A DNA stretch of 45,851 nucleotides from contig CAIPFY010000206.1 in assembly GCA_903864435.1 (NCBI GenBank), positions 1 through 45,851 of the forward strand, in the 5' to 3' direction. Below the pieces are notes generated by a model. That model was not told the DNA's origin. It saw only the letters and a list, made by a program, of their open reading frames with translations, and searched no databases. This DNA is from an uncultured Chloroflexota bacterium (GTDB lineage: Bacteria; Chloroflexota; Anaerolineae; Aggregatilineales; Phototrophicaceae). The position numbers and the translations under genes were made by a program. Of the stretch, positions 18,697-28,175 are shown one piece after another. The first letter of the stretch is position 1. Each line of letters begins with the position of its first letter.

Positions 18697-19851
18697 TTAT
18701 GACACCTCGGATAGCACCTCTTTCACGCTCACCCACCCGCCGCGCTCCGAAGAACGCACAGATGCTTCCATCACGGCCTGAATATGCAAGCCGTCCGAAA
18801 CACTGGGGCTGGGGGCGCGGCCTTCACTGAGCGCCTTCAAGAACTGGTACTGACATTCCGCATGGGAACGCACAAAATCCGGCGCATGGCTCCAGTCAGG
18901 GACTTTCGCCCCGTCGTACCGCTGCACCGTTTCCACCCGATGAAAGCCGCGCATCCCGCCGCTAGGTGTTGCCGACTCACGCACATCATAGACTTCCAGC
19001 CAGCTAGGGTCTTCGGCGTTGAACCGCAAAGCACCTTTGTCGCCGTATATTTCGATCATTAGTTGGTTCGTGGTGCCGGTTCCCATGCGCGACACTTCCA
19101 CCAGACCGAGGGTGTTATCCGCCATGCGAACGTGCATGAGCGCGATGTCATCCACATCCACTGGCACCATTTCGCTGCTGCCCGCCGCTGCCGGACGCTC
19201 TTTGATGAGCGTGTCCAGCGTGGCCTGCACGCTGCCCACATCCCCCATCAAGAAGTAAAGCAGATCAAGCACATGCGAACCGATATCCACCAGCGCACCG
19301 CCCCCCGATTCGGACTTTTGCTGCCGCCACGAAATCGGCTTATTGGGGTCAATATAACTGGCGCGGTAGTAACGTCCGCGAAACGAAAACACGCGCCCCA
19401 CGAACCCGGACTCCATCAACTGTTTAGCGCGTTGAATGGCTGGCAAAAAGCGGAAGTTGAACGTCATCTGTGCCTGCACACCGGCCTCTCGTACCGCCGA
19501 CACAATCCGTGCCCCGTCTGCCATCCCCATCGAAAGCGGCTTTTCGCAGTACAAATGCTTGCCTGCTTGCGCGGCAGCCACCAGAATCGCTTCGTGCGAT
19601 TTGTTCGGGGTGCAGCAGTCAATCACATCAATATCGGCACGATCCAGCAGCGCCCGAACATCGTCGGTATAAAACTCGCAGCCGATTTCCGCCGCCGCCT
19701 TCTGTGCGCTGTCCTTGCGGGTGGTCGCCACGCCCACCACTTGCACCCGGTCGGCAGGCAGCCCGTAATGGAACAACAGACTGCGATAAGCCATCGCGTG
19801 TACCCGCCCGATCCCGCCATACCCAACCATGCCAATGCGTAATGGTTTCAT
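18697..19851 (-). CDS. Gfo/Idh/MocA family oxidoreductase
   Basis: RIGMVGYGGIGRVHAMAYRS, CTPNKSHEAILVAAAQAGKHLYCEKPLSM, GGALVDIGSHVLDLLYFLMG. Confidence 0.92.
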   Translation of the reverse strand: MKPLRIGMVGYGGIGRVHAMAYRSLLFHYGLPADRVQVVGVATTRKDSAQKAAAEIGCEFYTDDVRALLDRADIDVIDCCTPNKSHEAILVAAAQAGKHLYCEKPLSMGMADGARIVSAVREAGVQAQMTFNFRFLPAIQRAKQLMESGFVGRVFSFRGRYYRASYIDPNKPISWRQQKSESGGGALVDIGSHVLDLLYFLMGDVGSVQATLDTLIKERPAAAGSSEMVPVDVDDIALMHVRMADNTLGLVEVSRMGTGTTNQLMIEIYGDKGALRFNAEDPSWLEVYDVRESATPSGGMRGFHRVETVQRYDGAKVPDWSHAPDFVRSHAECQYQFLKALSEGRAPSPSVSDGLHIQAVMEASVRSSERGGWVSVKEVLSEVS

Positions 19852-20041
19852 CACAAACAACCTTCTCAAATATTGAATTGCCCCCTACATCTCCTCTACC
19901 GGCTGTTCACAGAATAACCCGTTCTTGAGGGGAGTGGGTGGCAGGCTTCACCACACAGAATCTACCAGCGATCTTTGAAATGATCGAACAAATAGAACCA
20001 TCTGATGAAATTATCATGTGTATGAAGGGGGATAACAAAAA

Positions 20042-20095
20042 CCTCACCCCTCAGTCCCCTCAAACCATTCGGAGGAGGGAAGCGAAACGGTGAGG
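20042..20095. repeat. MITE/REP-like palindromic element
   Basis: CCTCACC (20042-20048) ... GGTGAGG (20089-20095) terminal inverted repeat enclosing C-rich then G-rich tracts in an intergenic gap. Confidence 0.4.
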
Positions 20096-20161
20096 CCAAA
20101 TCCATCAGCCCAAACCTTCAAAACCGGCACTTGTAAGGGGGCATCTCGTCCCCTGTGCTGT

Positions 20162-21307
20162 TTATGCCTGTCGCAGCGCGTATTGCACGATCAGGTACTT
20201 GGCATGTGTCCACAACAGCGGTTGGGCAATCTCGCCCCGCAACGCCACCCACCCGTCATAGTAGGACGGCGCGAGCATCGCATCCTTCACCTGTTCCGGC
20301 AGGTTGCCCTGCGCGTCGGCATGTGCTTCCGCCCATGCCACCAGTTCGCGGGCGCGGTCAGCGTCGCCACACCGCGCCTTATGCCACGCCAGCCACAACC
20401 CCAGCAGCACCCACGCGCCGCCGCCATAATACGTGTCATCCAGATGACGGTGTACGCCATGCCCTTCCGCCAGCAAATCAGCCTCAATCCGCGCCAGTGT
20501 GCGCTGCATCAGCGGATCGTCAGGCGTGAGCAGGCCATGTTCGGGCAGCGCCGCCATTAACAAATTGGCGTCCACCATATCCTTGCCCACTGATTTCGCC
20601 AGTTCTCCGCTTGGCGTCAGCCCCTGCGTGAAAATAAACTGCCGGATTTCGGCGCGTACCGATTCCAGTTTTAAACGGGGCAACAGCCGTTCGGCGGCAT
20701 TCAGTCCGGCGTAAATCGCAGCCAATGTGCTGATATGGACATCGCTGCCGCGTTCTTCCCAGCAGTCGTAACAGGGCATCCGCCAGACAGCAGACAGGTA
20801 GCGCACCGTCAGTTCAATCGCCGCTTCCCAGTCTACCGGCAGCGGCAGCATCCGGCACACTTCCACATATTTCGCCAGCGACCATAACCACAGCGCCGGG
20901 CCATCCAGTTGAAATTCCGGCCAATCGGAAGGGCCAGCCATCCCGTCATCCGAATAGCGGGCGTTGAGCGTATCGCCCACTTCCACCGGCTCGCCCCGTT
21001 CAACACGGGCGATCGTCCGTTCCAGCGCATCGCCACGCGCCCGGATCACATTCGCGCACCACTGATGGAACTTGAGGGCACTGTCCCATTGTCCGGCAAT
21101 CCCCGCACGATGCGGAATGGCCGACCCCACGCCTTCCAGCGTCAGCGCGTAGGCGATAAATGCCCCATCGCGGAACCATGAGAAGTGGTAATCCGGCATG
21201 TGAGGGCAGGCCAGATAGCCCCCTTGAGGTTGTTGATGATCGAGAATCACTTGCAGGCTGTGATGATGCAAACTGTCACGGCTAAAACGATCGGCATTAA
21301 TGACCAT
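20162..21307 (-). CDS. Glycoside hydrolase family 15-like (glucoamylase/glucodextranase-type)
   Basis: HFSWFRDGAFIAYAL, CWEERGSDVHISTLAAIYAGL, DANLLMAALPEHGLLTPDDPLMQRTLARIEADL, LPEQV...PLLWTHAKYLI. Confidence 0.8.
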   Translation of the reverse strand: MVINADRFSRDSLHHHSLQVILDHQQPQGGYLACPHMPDYHFSWFRDGAFIAYALTLEGVGSAIPHRAGIAGQWDSALKFHQWCANVIRARGDALERTIARVERGEPVEVGDTLNARYSDDGMAGPSDWPEFQLDGPALWLWSLAKYVEVCRMLPLPVDWEAAIELTVRYLSAVWRMPCYDCWEERGSDVHISTLAAIYAGLNAAERLLPRLKLESVRAEIRQFIFTQGLTPSGELAKSVGKDMVDANLLMAALPEHGLLTPDDPLMQRTLARIEADLLAEGHGVHRHLDDTYYGGGAWVLLGLWLAWHKARCGDADRARELVAWAEAHADAQGNLPEQVKDAMLAPSYYDGWVALRGEIAQPLLWTHAKYLIVQYALRQA

Positions 21308-23003
21308 CTTCAATCTCCACCACAATCATGTTCCAGTAGTTCAGGTGCGGCAGTTGGAAGCTCAAGATACCGTCCGCAACGGTGAACGGAACAGAAGCCG
21401 CGTTCATCGTCTGCGGGTCATCGGGCGAGGCGATCCAAACGTTTTTCACCGGACGGCTGATTGTGATCTGTACAGGTAAATCGGTCAATGGTCTAGGCGC
21501 AGCAGTTGTGGGCGCGTTCCAGTCCGAACCCTCGATATCGAGGAAGTTAATCAGGTTGAATGTCTCAAAATTTGCGCCGGAACGCACAATCGCCACCGCG
21601 CGGTTTTGCGCCCGAATCCCGCGCATCCGCACATCACCAACGCGAATCGCCGCATGACGGTCTGAATCCGCCGCTGTAGTGCCCACCGACAACACGTTCT
21701 CGTACCGCACCACAAAATCGTAAAAGCGCCTGAAGGCCGCTTGATCGCCCTCCGCAATATGCCCGAAACGCGGGAAGTAGGGATCAGCCAGCATCGTTCC
21801 CGGTTCGCCAGTCTCCAGATGAAATGCGCCGCTGGCGGCAATCACCGCATTCGCCAGTCGCCAGTTAATGACTCGCTCCGGCGGAATATAGGCCGCTAGA
21901 ATAACCGGTTTTTCGCCGCCCAAACGCTGTGCATTCGTGATAATGCGATTCAGGTCGAGATAATCGTTGTAGGGCGACCACACTTCGATATACGAGGCAT
22001 CTTGCGGCGCGGGCGCAACCGTTTCAATCGGCCAGTTGCCCACGCAATTAAACAGCGTCACACCTGCGTCGCCCCGCCGATTCTGCACCAGTTCTGCCGT
22101 CTGCTGAATAAACTGTGGCATCACTTCGTCCAAGCGGATTGGGTTCCCCGCGCTGTCAAAACCGGTTTTGGGCGATCCATACTGGTCAACATGAATGCCA
22201 TCAAAAACCGTATGATCCAGCACATCCGCAAACTCGCCCAACAAATGCGTATTCCATGCAGAGCCGGGTGTCGGGTCCATAATCCCGATCAGGTTATCCC
22301 CGAAGGTGTAGGCTTCGCCGCGTGCATCGAACATCGCCCAACTTTCATGCTGCCGGTAGAAGGCATACGACGCGCCGTAAATCGCGGTATAAGGCATCGC
22401 CGCAATATTGCCCGTGTGCAGCAGATCAATCAAACGACGAACGGTTGCCATAGACTGAGGACGCCCTAGCCCGTCCTCAAAACGGTCTGTATCCGGCAGC
22501 AGGTCTTCCCACCGATACTGCCAGTCGTAGAACTGCACCCCGTTGATGTGATGGCGCAGCATCCAATCCAGCGTCGGAGCCAGCGTCAGATGCGCGGGGC
22601 TGAAGTCGGTCAGGAAACCATAGCGAGGCGCTTCAATCCAGCGGTTCAACACATCGAACGCGCTGCTGTCGGTTGCCAGCACCTGCCCGTTCTCGTTCAG
22701 CACATCCACGCTCAACCCGTAGCCGCGTGGGGCATCCGGCGGCGGAGTCCAGCGCAGCACAGCCTGTCCTTCCGACAGAACGGCGCTGAACGTGGTCACG
22801 GCGGTGTTTAGCGATAGCACCCGTGCTTCCACACGCGCTCCGGATCCCGCATGAACGGTGATTTGGACATCTTCACCGGGATGATAGAAACCCTTGTCCA
22901 GCAAAATTTGAATGGTCATGGCATCAGCGGAGAACACAATTCCCTCTCCCCCGTTCAAGAACAGCAACACGATAATGCAAAGAACAGCGACCCGCCCCGT
23001 CAT
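21297..23003 (-). CDS. Glycoside hydrolase family 66-like (dextranase/CITase-type), secreted
   Basis: Signal peptide; PRYGFLTDFSP, HHINGVQFYDWQYRWEDLLP, DGIHVDQYG, YIEVWSPYNDY. 4-nt ATGA overlap with permease; 11-nt overlap with GH15. Confidence 0.8.
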   Translation of the reverse strand: MTGRVAVLCIIVLLFLNGGEGIVFSADAMTIQILLDKGFYHPGEDVQITVHAGSGARVEARVLSLNTAVTTFSAVLSEGQAVLRWTPPPDAPRGYGLSVDVLNENGQVLATDSSAFDVLNRWIEAPRYGFLTDFSPAHLTLAPTLDWMLRHHINGVQFYDWQYRWEDLLPDTDRFEDGLGRPQSMATVRRLIDLLHTGNIAAMPYTAIYGASYAFYRQHESWAMFDARGEAYTFGDNLIGIMDPTPGSAWNTHLLGEFADVLDHTVFDGIHVDQYGSPKTGFDSAGNPIRLDEVMPQFIQQTAELVQNRRGDAGVTLFNCVGNWPIETVAPAPQDASYIEVWSPYNDYLDLNRIITNAQRLGGEKPVILAAYIPPERVINWRLANAVIAASGAFHLETGEPGTMLADPYFPRFGHIAEGDQAAFRRFYDFVVRYENVLSVGTTAADSDRHAAIRVGDVRMRGIRAQNRAVAIVRSGANFETFNLINFLDIEGSDWNAPTTAAPRPLTDLPVQITISRPVKNVWIASPDDPQTMNAASVPFTVADGILSFQLPHLNYWNMIVVEIEDGH

Positions 23004-23845
23004 CCCCGCACGGCTCCCGTCGTGATTCCCTGTATGAAATACCGCTGGAAAAACACGAACAGCAGAACCGTAGGCACAACAGCCGTCAGTGACCCCGCAA
23101 AGACCAGCCCCCAGTTGGTACTGTGCTGACCGCGAAAATTCGCAATGGCGATAGGCAGGGTGCGCAGGGTTTCGTCGGTCAGGAAATTGAGCGCCATCAC
23201 ATATTCATCCCACGCGCCCAGAAAACTAAAGATCGCAACGGTGCTGATGGCAGGGGCGGCCAGCGGCATCAACACCCGCCAGAACACCGTGAACGGACTC
23301 GCGCCGTCAATAATGGCGGACTCTTCCAGTTCGCTCGGAAGGCTTTCAAAGAAGCCGCGCAGCAGGAAGGTATCAAAGGCCAGCGGCCCCGCGCTATACA
23401 CCAGCACAAGCCCCGGCAGGCTGTTCATCAATCCGAGGTTCTTGGCGAGAATAAACTGTGGAATGAGCAGCACCACGCCCGGAATCATCAGCATGGTCAG
23501 CAATCCCGCGTACAGGATGCGCTTGCCGCGAAACTCAAACCGTGCAAAAGCGTAAGCCATCGTGGAAGCCAGCGCCGTCACCATGACCGAGGTAGCGATG
23601 GCAACAAGGGCACTGTTCAAGAAGGCACGCCCGAAGTTGCGGCTGCTGAACGCGGTCTGAAAGTTCTCAAGCGTAAGCGTTTCTGGAATGAATCGCGGCG
23701 GGTATTCCTGCACAAAGGACGCGCCCTTGAAGGCAGTGGAAACCATATACATCAGCGGAGCAACCGCCACAATCACGCCCAAACACAGGACAAGGAAAAT
23801 GACCACATTGAACAAACGCTGCTGACTGCGCGTGGTATCAAGCAT
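23000..23845 (-). CDS. Carbohydrate ABC transporter permease (MalG-type)
   Basis: EAA-loop SELEESAIIDGASPFTVFWRVLMPLAAPA, 6 TM segments. Confidence 0.92.
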   Translation of the reverse strand: MLDTTRSQQRLFNVVIFLVLCLGVIVAVAPLMYMVSTAFKGASFVQEYPPRFIPETLTLENFQTAFSSRNFGRAFLNSALVAIATSVMVTALASTMAYAFARFEFRGKRILYAGLLTMLMIPGVVLLIPQFILAKNLGLMNSLPGLVLVYSAGPLAFDTFLLRGFFESLPSELEESAIIDGASPFTVFWRVLMPLAAPAISTVAIFSFLGAWDEYVMALNFLTDETLRTLPIAIANFRGQHSTNWGLVFAGSLTAVVPTVLLFVFFQRYFIQGITTGAVRG

Positions 23846-23847
23846 AA

Positions 23848-24801
23848 TTAATACTCCACATCTTGACCACGACGGCCAAACAAGCGCGTTTGCGTGACGC
23901 TGACAACCACAATCACAACGGCGAGGATATAGCTGAGTGCCGCGCCATAGCCGAATTTCAACTGTCCGAACGAGCGATCAAACATATAGGTGAGCGCGAC
24001 TTCGGTACGGTGCAGCGGCCCGCCGCCCGTGATGAGCAGCACCGACAGGAACACCTGAAACCCGCCGATCATCAGCGCCACAAATACAAATAAAATGGTG
24101 CGGCGAATCAGCGGCATGGTGATGTGCAACAATCGCTGCCATTCGTTCGTGCCATCAATCGCGGCAGCCTCGTAAAGCTCGGCGGGGATGCCCTGTAAAG
24201 CGGCTAGAAAAATAACCATTGACCAGCCGAGTCCCTTCCAGATGCCCAGACTGTAAATAGCGACCCATGCGGTGCTGCTGTTCGCCATCCACGAAATCGG
24301 TTCCTTTATCACGCCAATCTGCGTCAGGATATAGTTAATCAGGCCAGAATTGCCGGGGCTGAACAGGTAGATAAACAGAAAACTAACCACCACCCACGAG
24401 GTCACAACCGGCAGGTAATACACGGTGCGAAAGAATCGCCGTCCCACCAGTACACGGTTCACAAGGACAGCCACCGCGAAGCCGGCAATCATCTGACCGA
24501 TGACGGTGATAATGGCGTAAGTAACGGTGTTGCTCATCGCCAACCAGAAAGTCTTATCGGCAAACGCGGTCTGATAATTGGCGAACCCCACGAACGTACT
24601 CTCTTGACCGGGGATGATCTTCCAGTCAAAAAAACTGATATACAGTTGATAAAATAGCGGGTAAACCGTCCACAGCAGGTAGAGAACCAGCCCCGGAATC
24701 AGGAACAAGTAAGGCACATACCAGCGGTAGTAGGGCTTCGCACGATCCCGCGATGGCGTGCGCTGACGGCGGGCGGCGGCAATCGTCGTGTTAGTCCCCA
24801 T
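23848..24801 (-). CDS. Sugar ABC transporter permease (MalF/UgpA-type)
   Basis: EAA-loop AELYEAAAIDGTNEWQRLLHITMPLIRR; FLIPGLVLYLLWTVYPLFYQLYISFFDW. Confidence 0.92.
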   Translation of the reverse strand: MGTNTTIAAARRQRTPSRDRAKPYYRWYVPYLFLIPGLVLYLLWTVYPLFYQLYISFFDWKIIPGQESTFVGFANYQTAFADKTFWLAMSNTVTYAIITVIGQMIAGFAVAVLVNRVLVGRRFFRTVYYLPVVTSWVVVSFLFIYLFSPGNSGLINYILTQIGVIKEPISWMANSSTAWVAIYSLGIWKGLGWSMVIFLAALQGIPAELYEAAAIDGTNEWQRLLHITMPLIRRTILFVFVALMIGGFQVFLSVLLITGGGPLHRTEVALTYMFDRSFGQLKFGYGAALSYILAVVIVVVSVTQTRLFGRRGQDVEY

Positions 24802-24878
24802 AGTGGTTTGAACCTTTCTCCAGCGAGACAAAACAGGGTGGTCTATGCCTGAGCATAAACCACCCTGCATACAACCGT

Positions 24879-26102
24879 CTAGCTGCCAGCCAGCAGCGCG
24901 TCAATTTCTTCTGCCGCCGCGTCCATCGCTTCCTGTGCGCTCATCTCACCGCGCAGGACGAGCTGTGCCGCGTCGCCCAGAACCGTTTCGATTTGCGTGT
25001 AAGCGGGGTGCGGAGTACGGGCTTTCGCCGTTTGCAGTTGTTCGAGGAAAATACCGTAGTAGGGGTGGTTGACGAAGTATTCATTCTTGAGCAGGCTGCT
25101 CAACACCGTGAGCTGTCCCACCTTCGACATTTCCAACTGGTATTCTTCGCTCTGCGTGAAGCGCACAAATTCCATCGCCTCGTCCGGGTGTGTCGAACTA
25201 GCCGATACGACGATGTTCTCGCCGCCCACCACCGACACCGGCCCGCCCTCGCCAGCCGGCATCAGCGCCGCGCCAACCTTGAAATCAGGGTACTGGCTTT
25301 CCTGCGTCGGGTAGAACCAGGGGCCTTCCAGCATCGAGTAAATGGTGCCGCCGAAGTAACCGCCCCATGTATCCAGACCGCTGCCGATGAAGCCATCCGA
25401 GAAGCAACCGTCCTTCACCATGTCCGCAATGAACTGTACGGCAGCAACCGTCTTTTCACCGTTGACATAGCCCGTCGCCATTGCGATTTCGGGGTCGGTC
25501 ACATCGCCACCGAAGCTCCAAATCCAGGGCAGAATCGCCCAACCGTATGTGCCGCCATCACTGAACAGGAAGCTACCTTCTGGCAGGTCTGCACACATCG
25601 CCGCCAGTTCGTCAATCGTTTTCGGGGGTTCGGGCATCACAGCCGGATTGTAAACCAGCACGCGGGTGTTGGTATCTAGCGGCAGGCCGTAGTACGCGCC
25701 ATCATAGGCATTGGTGGACAGCGGGCCGGGGAATACCGCATCGGCATACTGCTGGAAATCCGACATCTTCTCGCTCAGGTTCATCAGGATGCCCTGCGCC
25801 GCAAATTCCGGCGACCAGATAATATCCAGACGCACCACATCCGCACCCTCGCCACCGGCTGCGGCGGTCAAAAGCGCCTGACGGAAGCCATCATACGGAT
25901 ACGGAACCGACTCGACCTTGATATTCGGATGAGCCGCTTCAAACATCGGGATCAGAGTGTCGGTCAGGGTTTGATTTTCCGGCGACACTTCGTTATAGGT
26001 GTGCCAGAATTTGATCGTGACCACATCCTGCGCCAGCGTAGCGGGAACAACGATGAATAGAAGGACGATAACAGACAGAACCAACTTTGTTTTCATGACC
26101 AT
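24879..26102 (-). CDS. Extracellular sugar-binding protein (ABC family 1)
   Basis: Signal peptide; VTIKFWHTYNEVSPENQTL, WSFGGDVTDPE, VVGGENIVVSASSTHPDEAMEFVRF. Confidence 0.92.
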   Translation of the reverse strand: MVMKTKLVLSVIVLLFIVVPATLAQDVVTIKFWHTYNEVSPENQTLTDTLIPMFEAAHPNIKVESVPYPYDGFRQALLTAAAGGEGADVVRLDIIWSPEFAAQGILMNLSEKMSDFQQYADAVFPGPLSTNAYDGAYYGLPLDTNTRVLVYNPAVMPEPPKTIDELAAMCADLPEGSFLFSDGGTYGWAILPWIWSFGGDVTDPEIAMATGYVNGEKTVAAVQFIADMVKDGCFSDGFIGSGLDTWGGYFGGTIYSMLEGPWFYPTQESQYPDFKVGAALMPAGEGGPVSVVGGENIVVSASSTHPDEAMEFVRFTQSEEYQLEMSKVGQLTVLSSLLKNEYFVNHPYYGIFLEQLQTAKARTPHPAYTQIETVLGDAAQLVLRGEMSAQEAMDAAAEEIDALLAGS

Positions 26103-26168
26103 GCTCCTGAATTCAGTTTCACTAATTCACAAATCGAACGGCGAAAAATGATTATGACACCTCCCTTT

Positions 26169-26182
26169 TTGAACCGTTTCAA
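26169..26182. promoter_or_regulatory. Putative LacI-family operator (ABC/GH operon promoter)
   Basis: TTGAACCGTTTCAA, 13/14 match to the palindrome upstream of lacI; lies between lacI stop and binding-protein start. Confidence 0.7.
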
Positions 26183-26195
26183 TTTCTAGCGAAAT

Positions 26196-27224
26196 TTAAC
26201 GTGGTATGCCGGTGGAATGGCGAACCACCAGTTCAGGCTTGAACAGGATGCCGCCAAGTGAATCGACCGGTTTCCGGTTGATAAGCGCAATCAAGAGCGC
26301 ATAGAGCGCACGACCTATAGCGTGGATAGGCTGGCTAAGGGTGGTCAGCGGCGGGTGGCTATAACGCGCCAGCGCAATATCGTCAAACCCGATGACCGAA
26401 ATATCCTGCCCCACAACCATCCCCCTCGCCTGTATAGATCGCATCGCACCGAAGGCCATGCGGTCGTTATTGCAGATGATAGCCGTCGGGGGCTGAGGAT
26501 GATCCAGAAACACATGCGTGCCGATTTGACCGGACTTCTCGCTAAAATCCCCCTCATAGACCAGATGGCTGTCAATCGGCAGGTCAGCCGCGTGCATCGC
26601 GTTCACAAACCCCTGCCACCGCTGCTGGGCGAGATATTGCTCGTGCGGCGGCGAAATGTACCCGATGCGCCGGTGTCCTAGCTCAATCAGGTGGCGCACC
26701 GCCAGTTCAATACCATACGCGCCATCCAGATCAACCCAGTTCAGCCCTTCCTGCGGGTCAAGGCGGCCAAATGTGACAAACGGGAATTCGTATTCCTGTA
26801 GGAAGGCGATCCGGGGGTCTTGCTCCCGCAGCGCGAACAGAATTAATCCGTCAATCTGTCGGCTGTTCACCAACCGCTTGTAGAGTTCCATTTCACGCCG
26901 ACCAACGGGAATCGTCCAGAACGTCAGGCCGATGCTGCTCTCGATGGCCGCGTTGGTGATGCCATCAATCAAATCCAGCACGATCGGGTCGCTCTCAATA
27001 CGGTTGCTGTGGGGGCGCAATTCGCTGCGGATCATGCCGATGGTATTTGTCCGCTGCGTACTCAAGCTGCGGGCAGCAGCGGTGGGGTGAAAATCCAGTT
27101 CACGGATGGCGACCAGAACACGCTGGCGAGTTTCTTCTTTGACCAGCGAGCTTCCGTTAAGAACGTTGGAAACCGTTCCTACCGATACTTTTGCATATCG
27201 AGCCACATCACGAATAGTTGTCAT
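26196..27224 (-). CDS. LacI-family transcriptional regulator
   Basis: HTH TTIRDVARYAKVSVGTVSNVLNGSSLVKEETRQRV; sensor domain with GFDDIALARYSHPPLTTL. Confidence 0.95.
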   Translation of the reverse strand: MTTIRDVARYAKVSVGTVSNVLNGSSLVKEETRQRVLVAIRELDFHPTAAARSLSTQRTNTIGMIRSELRPHSNRIESDPIVLDLIDGITNAAIESSIGLTFWTIPVGRREMELYKRLVNSRQIDGLILFALREQDPRIAFLQEYEFPFVTFGRLDPQEGLNWVDLDGAYGIELAVRHLIELGHRRIGYISPPHEQYLAQQRWQGFVNAMHAADLPIDSHLVYEGDFSEKSGQIGTHVFLDHPQPPTAIICNNDRMAFGAMRSIQARGMVVGQDISVIGFDDIALARYSHPPLTTLSQPIHAIGRALYALLIALINRKPVDSLGGILFKPELVVRHSTGIPR

Positions 27225-27237
27225 AAAAAACCACTAT

Positions 27238-27251
27238 TTGAACCGGTTCAA
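27238..27251. promoter_or_regulatory. Putative LacI-family operator (autoregulatory)
   Basis: Perfect palindrome TTGAACCGGTTCAA immediately upstream of lacI. Confidence 0.75.
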
Positions 27252-27252
27252 T

Positions 27253-27283
27253 ATAGTAAAACATGAATAGCCCTCTTTGTCAA
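27253..27283 (-). promoter_or_regulatory. Putative lacI promoter
   Basis: Minus strand TTGACA (27278-27283), 19-bp spacer, TACTAT (27253-27258). Confidence 0.4.
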
Positions 27284-27563
27284 CACATTCCTGTTGAACG
27301 GTTCAGGGCGATTGCATTCAATTTTTCATGGGTTCTTAAATGGTCATCACAGCGGCGCACGCACCCTGCGCTAGGCGGCACTACAGGCCACCCTTTGCGC
27401 CCGGTCGGTCAATTCAGCGCCCTATCAAGATTCAAGAATCGAAGGCTGGAGATTGGTCACAGGAGGAGAAACCACCGCACAAGGCAAAATCACTGCCCTA
27501 TCGAGAGTACCCTTCAGGAACGCGGGGGGAACTCCGTCCGCGTTCCTGTCGGCCTATGTCTCG

Positions 27564-28175
27564 TTACTCTTTGCCGCCGTAGTTGGAATACATGCGACCA
27601 TCGCGTCCCCGATTGGTACCCGAATCCGGGTTGTTCGCATCCTCAGCAACAACAACGGGTTCGACTGCCGGAACAGACCGCCCGCGCAGCATCGCCAACC
27701 AGCGATGCCCCGTCGCCCGCGAAATATAGAACAGGCCGCCCACCAGCACCAAAGCCGCGATAATCAGCACTGTTCGAGATTCACTATCGCTCAACGACTG
27801 AATCGTGGCTGCAAGGCGCGTTTCGGTAGTGGCGCTAAACTGCACGTTGGTTCCGCGTGACACCGTGAAATCGCTCGTGCCTGCCGGGATCGAAATATCG
27901 AACACCTGCTTGATAGACGATCCACTGTCATCGCGGACAGAAGCGCCCGCCGCCCCTTCGACACTGCTCACCACATTAAATGTGCGCGAGCCGGTGCCAA
28001 TCAGCTGTGCCGCGACGGCTTCTGTGCCGGGGTTGGTCATGGTGATCTTGCCATTGACCACGTTAAACGTGAGGTTCTTTCCGCTGGCAGAACCCGGCAT
28101 TAAGGAACTCAACGCCCATGCGACCACCACCACCATGACAATAGCTACTGCAATCGGTTTCCAATTGGCTTTCAT
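27564..28175 (-). CDS. Hypothetical bitopic/two-TM membrane protein
   Basis: N-terminal TM (WKPIAVAIVMVVVVAWALSSL), Thr/Ser-rich middle, second TM (VLIIAALVLVGGLFYIS), polar tail GRDGRMYSNYGGKE. Confidence 0.6.
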   Translation of the reverse strand: MKANWKPIAVAIVMVVVVAWALSSLMPGSASGKNLTFNVVNGKITMTNPGTEAVAAQLIGTGSRTFNVVSSVEGAAGASVRDDSGSSIKQVFDISIPAGTSDFTVSRGTNVQFSATTETRLAATIQSLSDSESRTVLIIAALVLVGGLFYISRATGHRWLAMLRGRSVPAVEPVVVAEDANNPDSGTNRGRDGRMYSNYGGKE

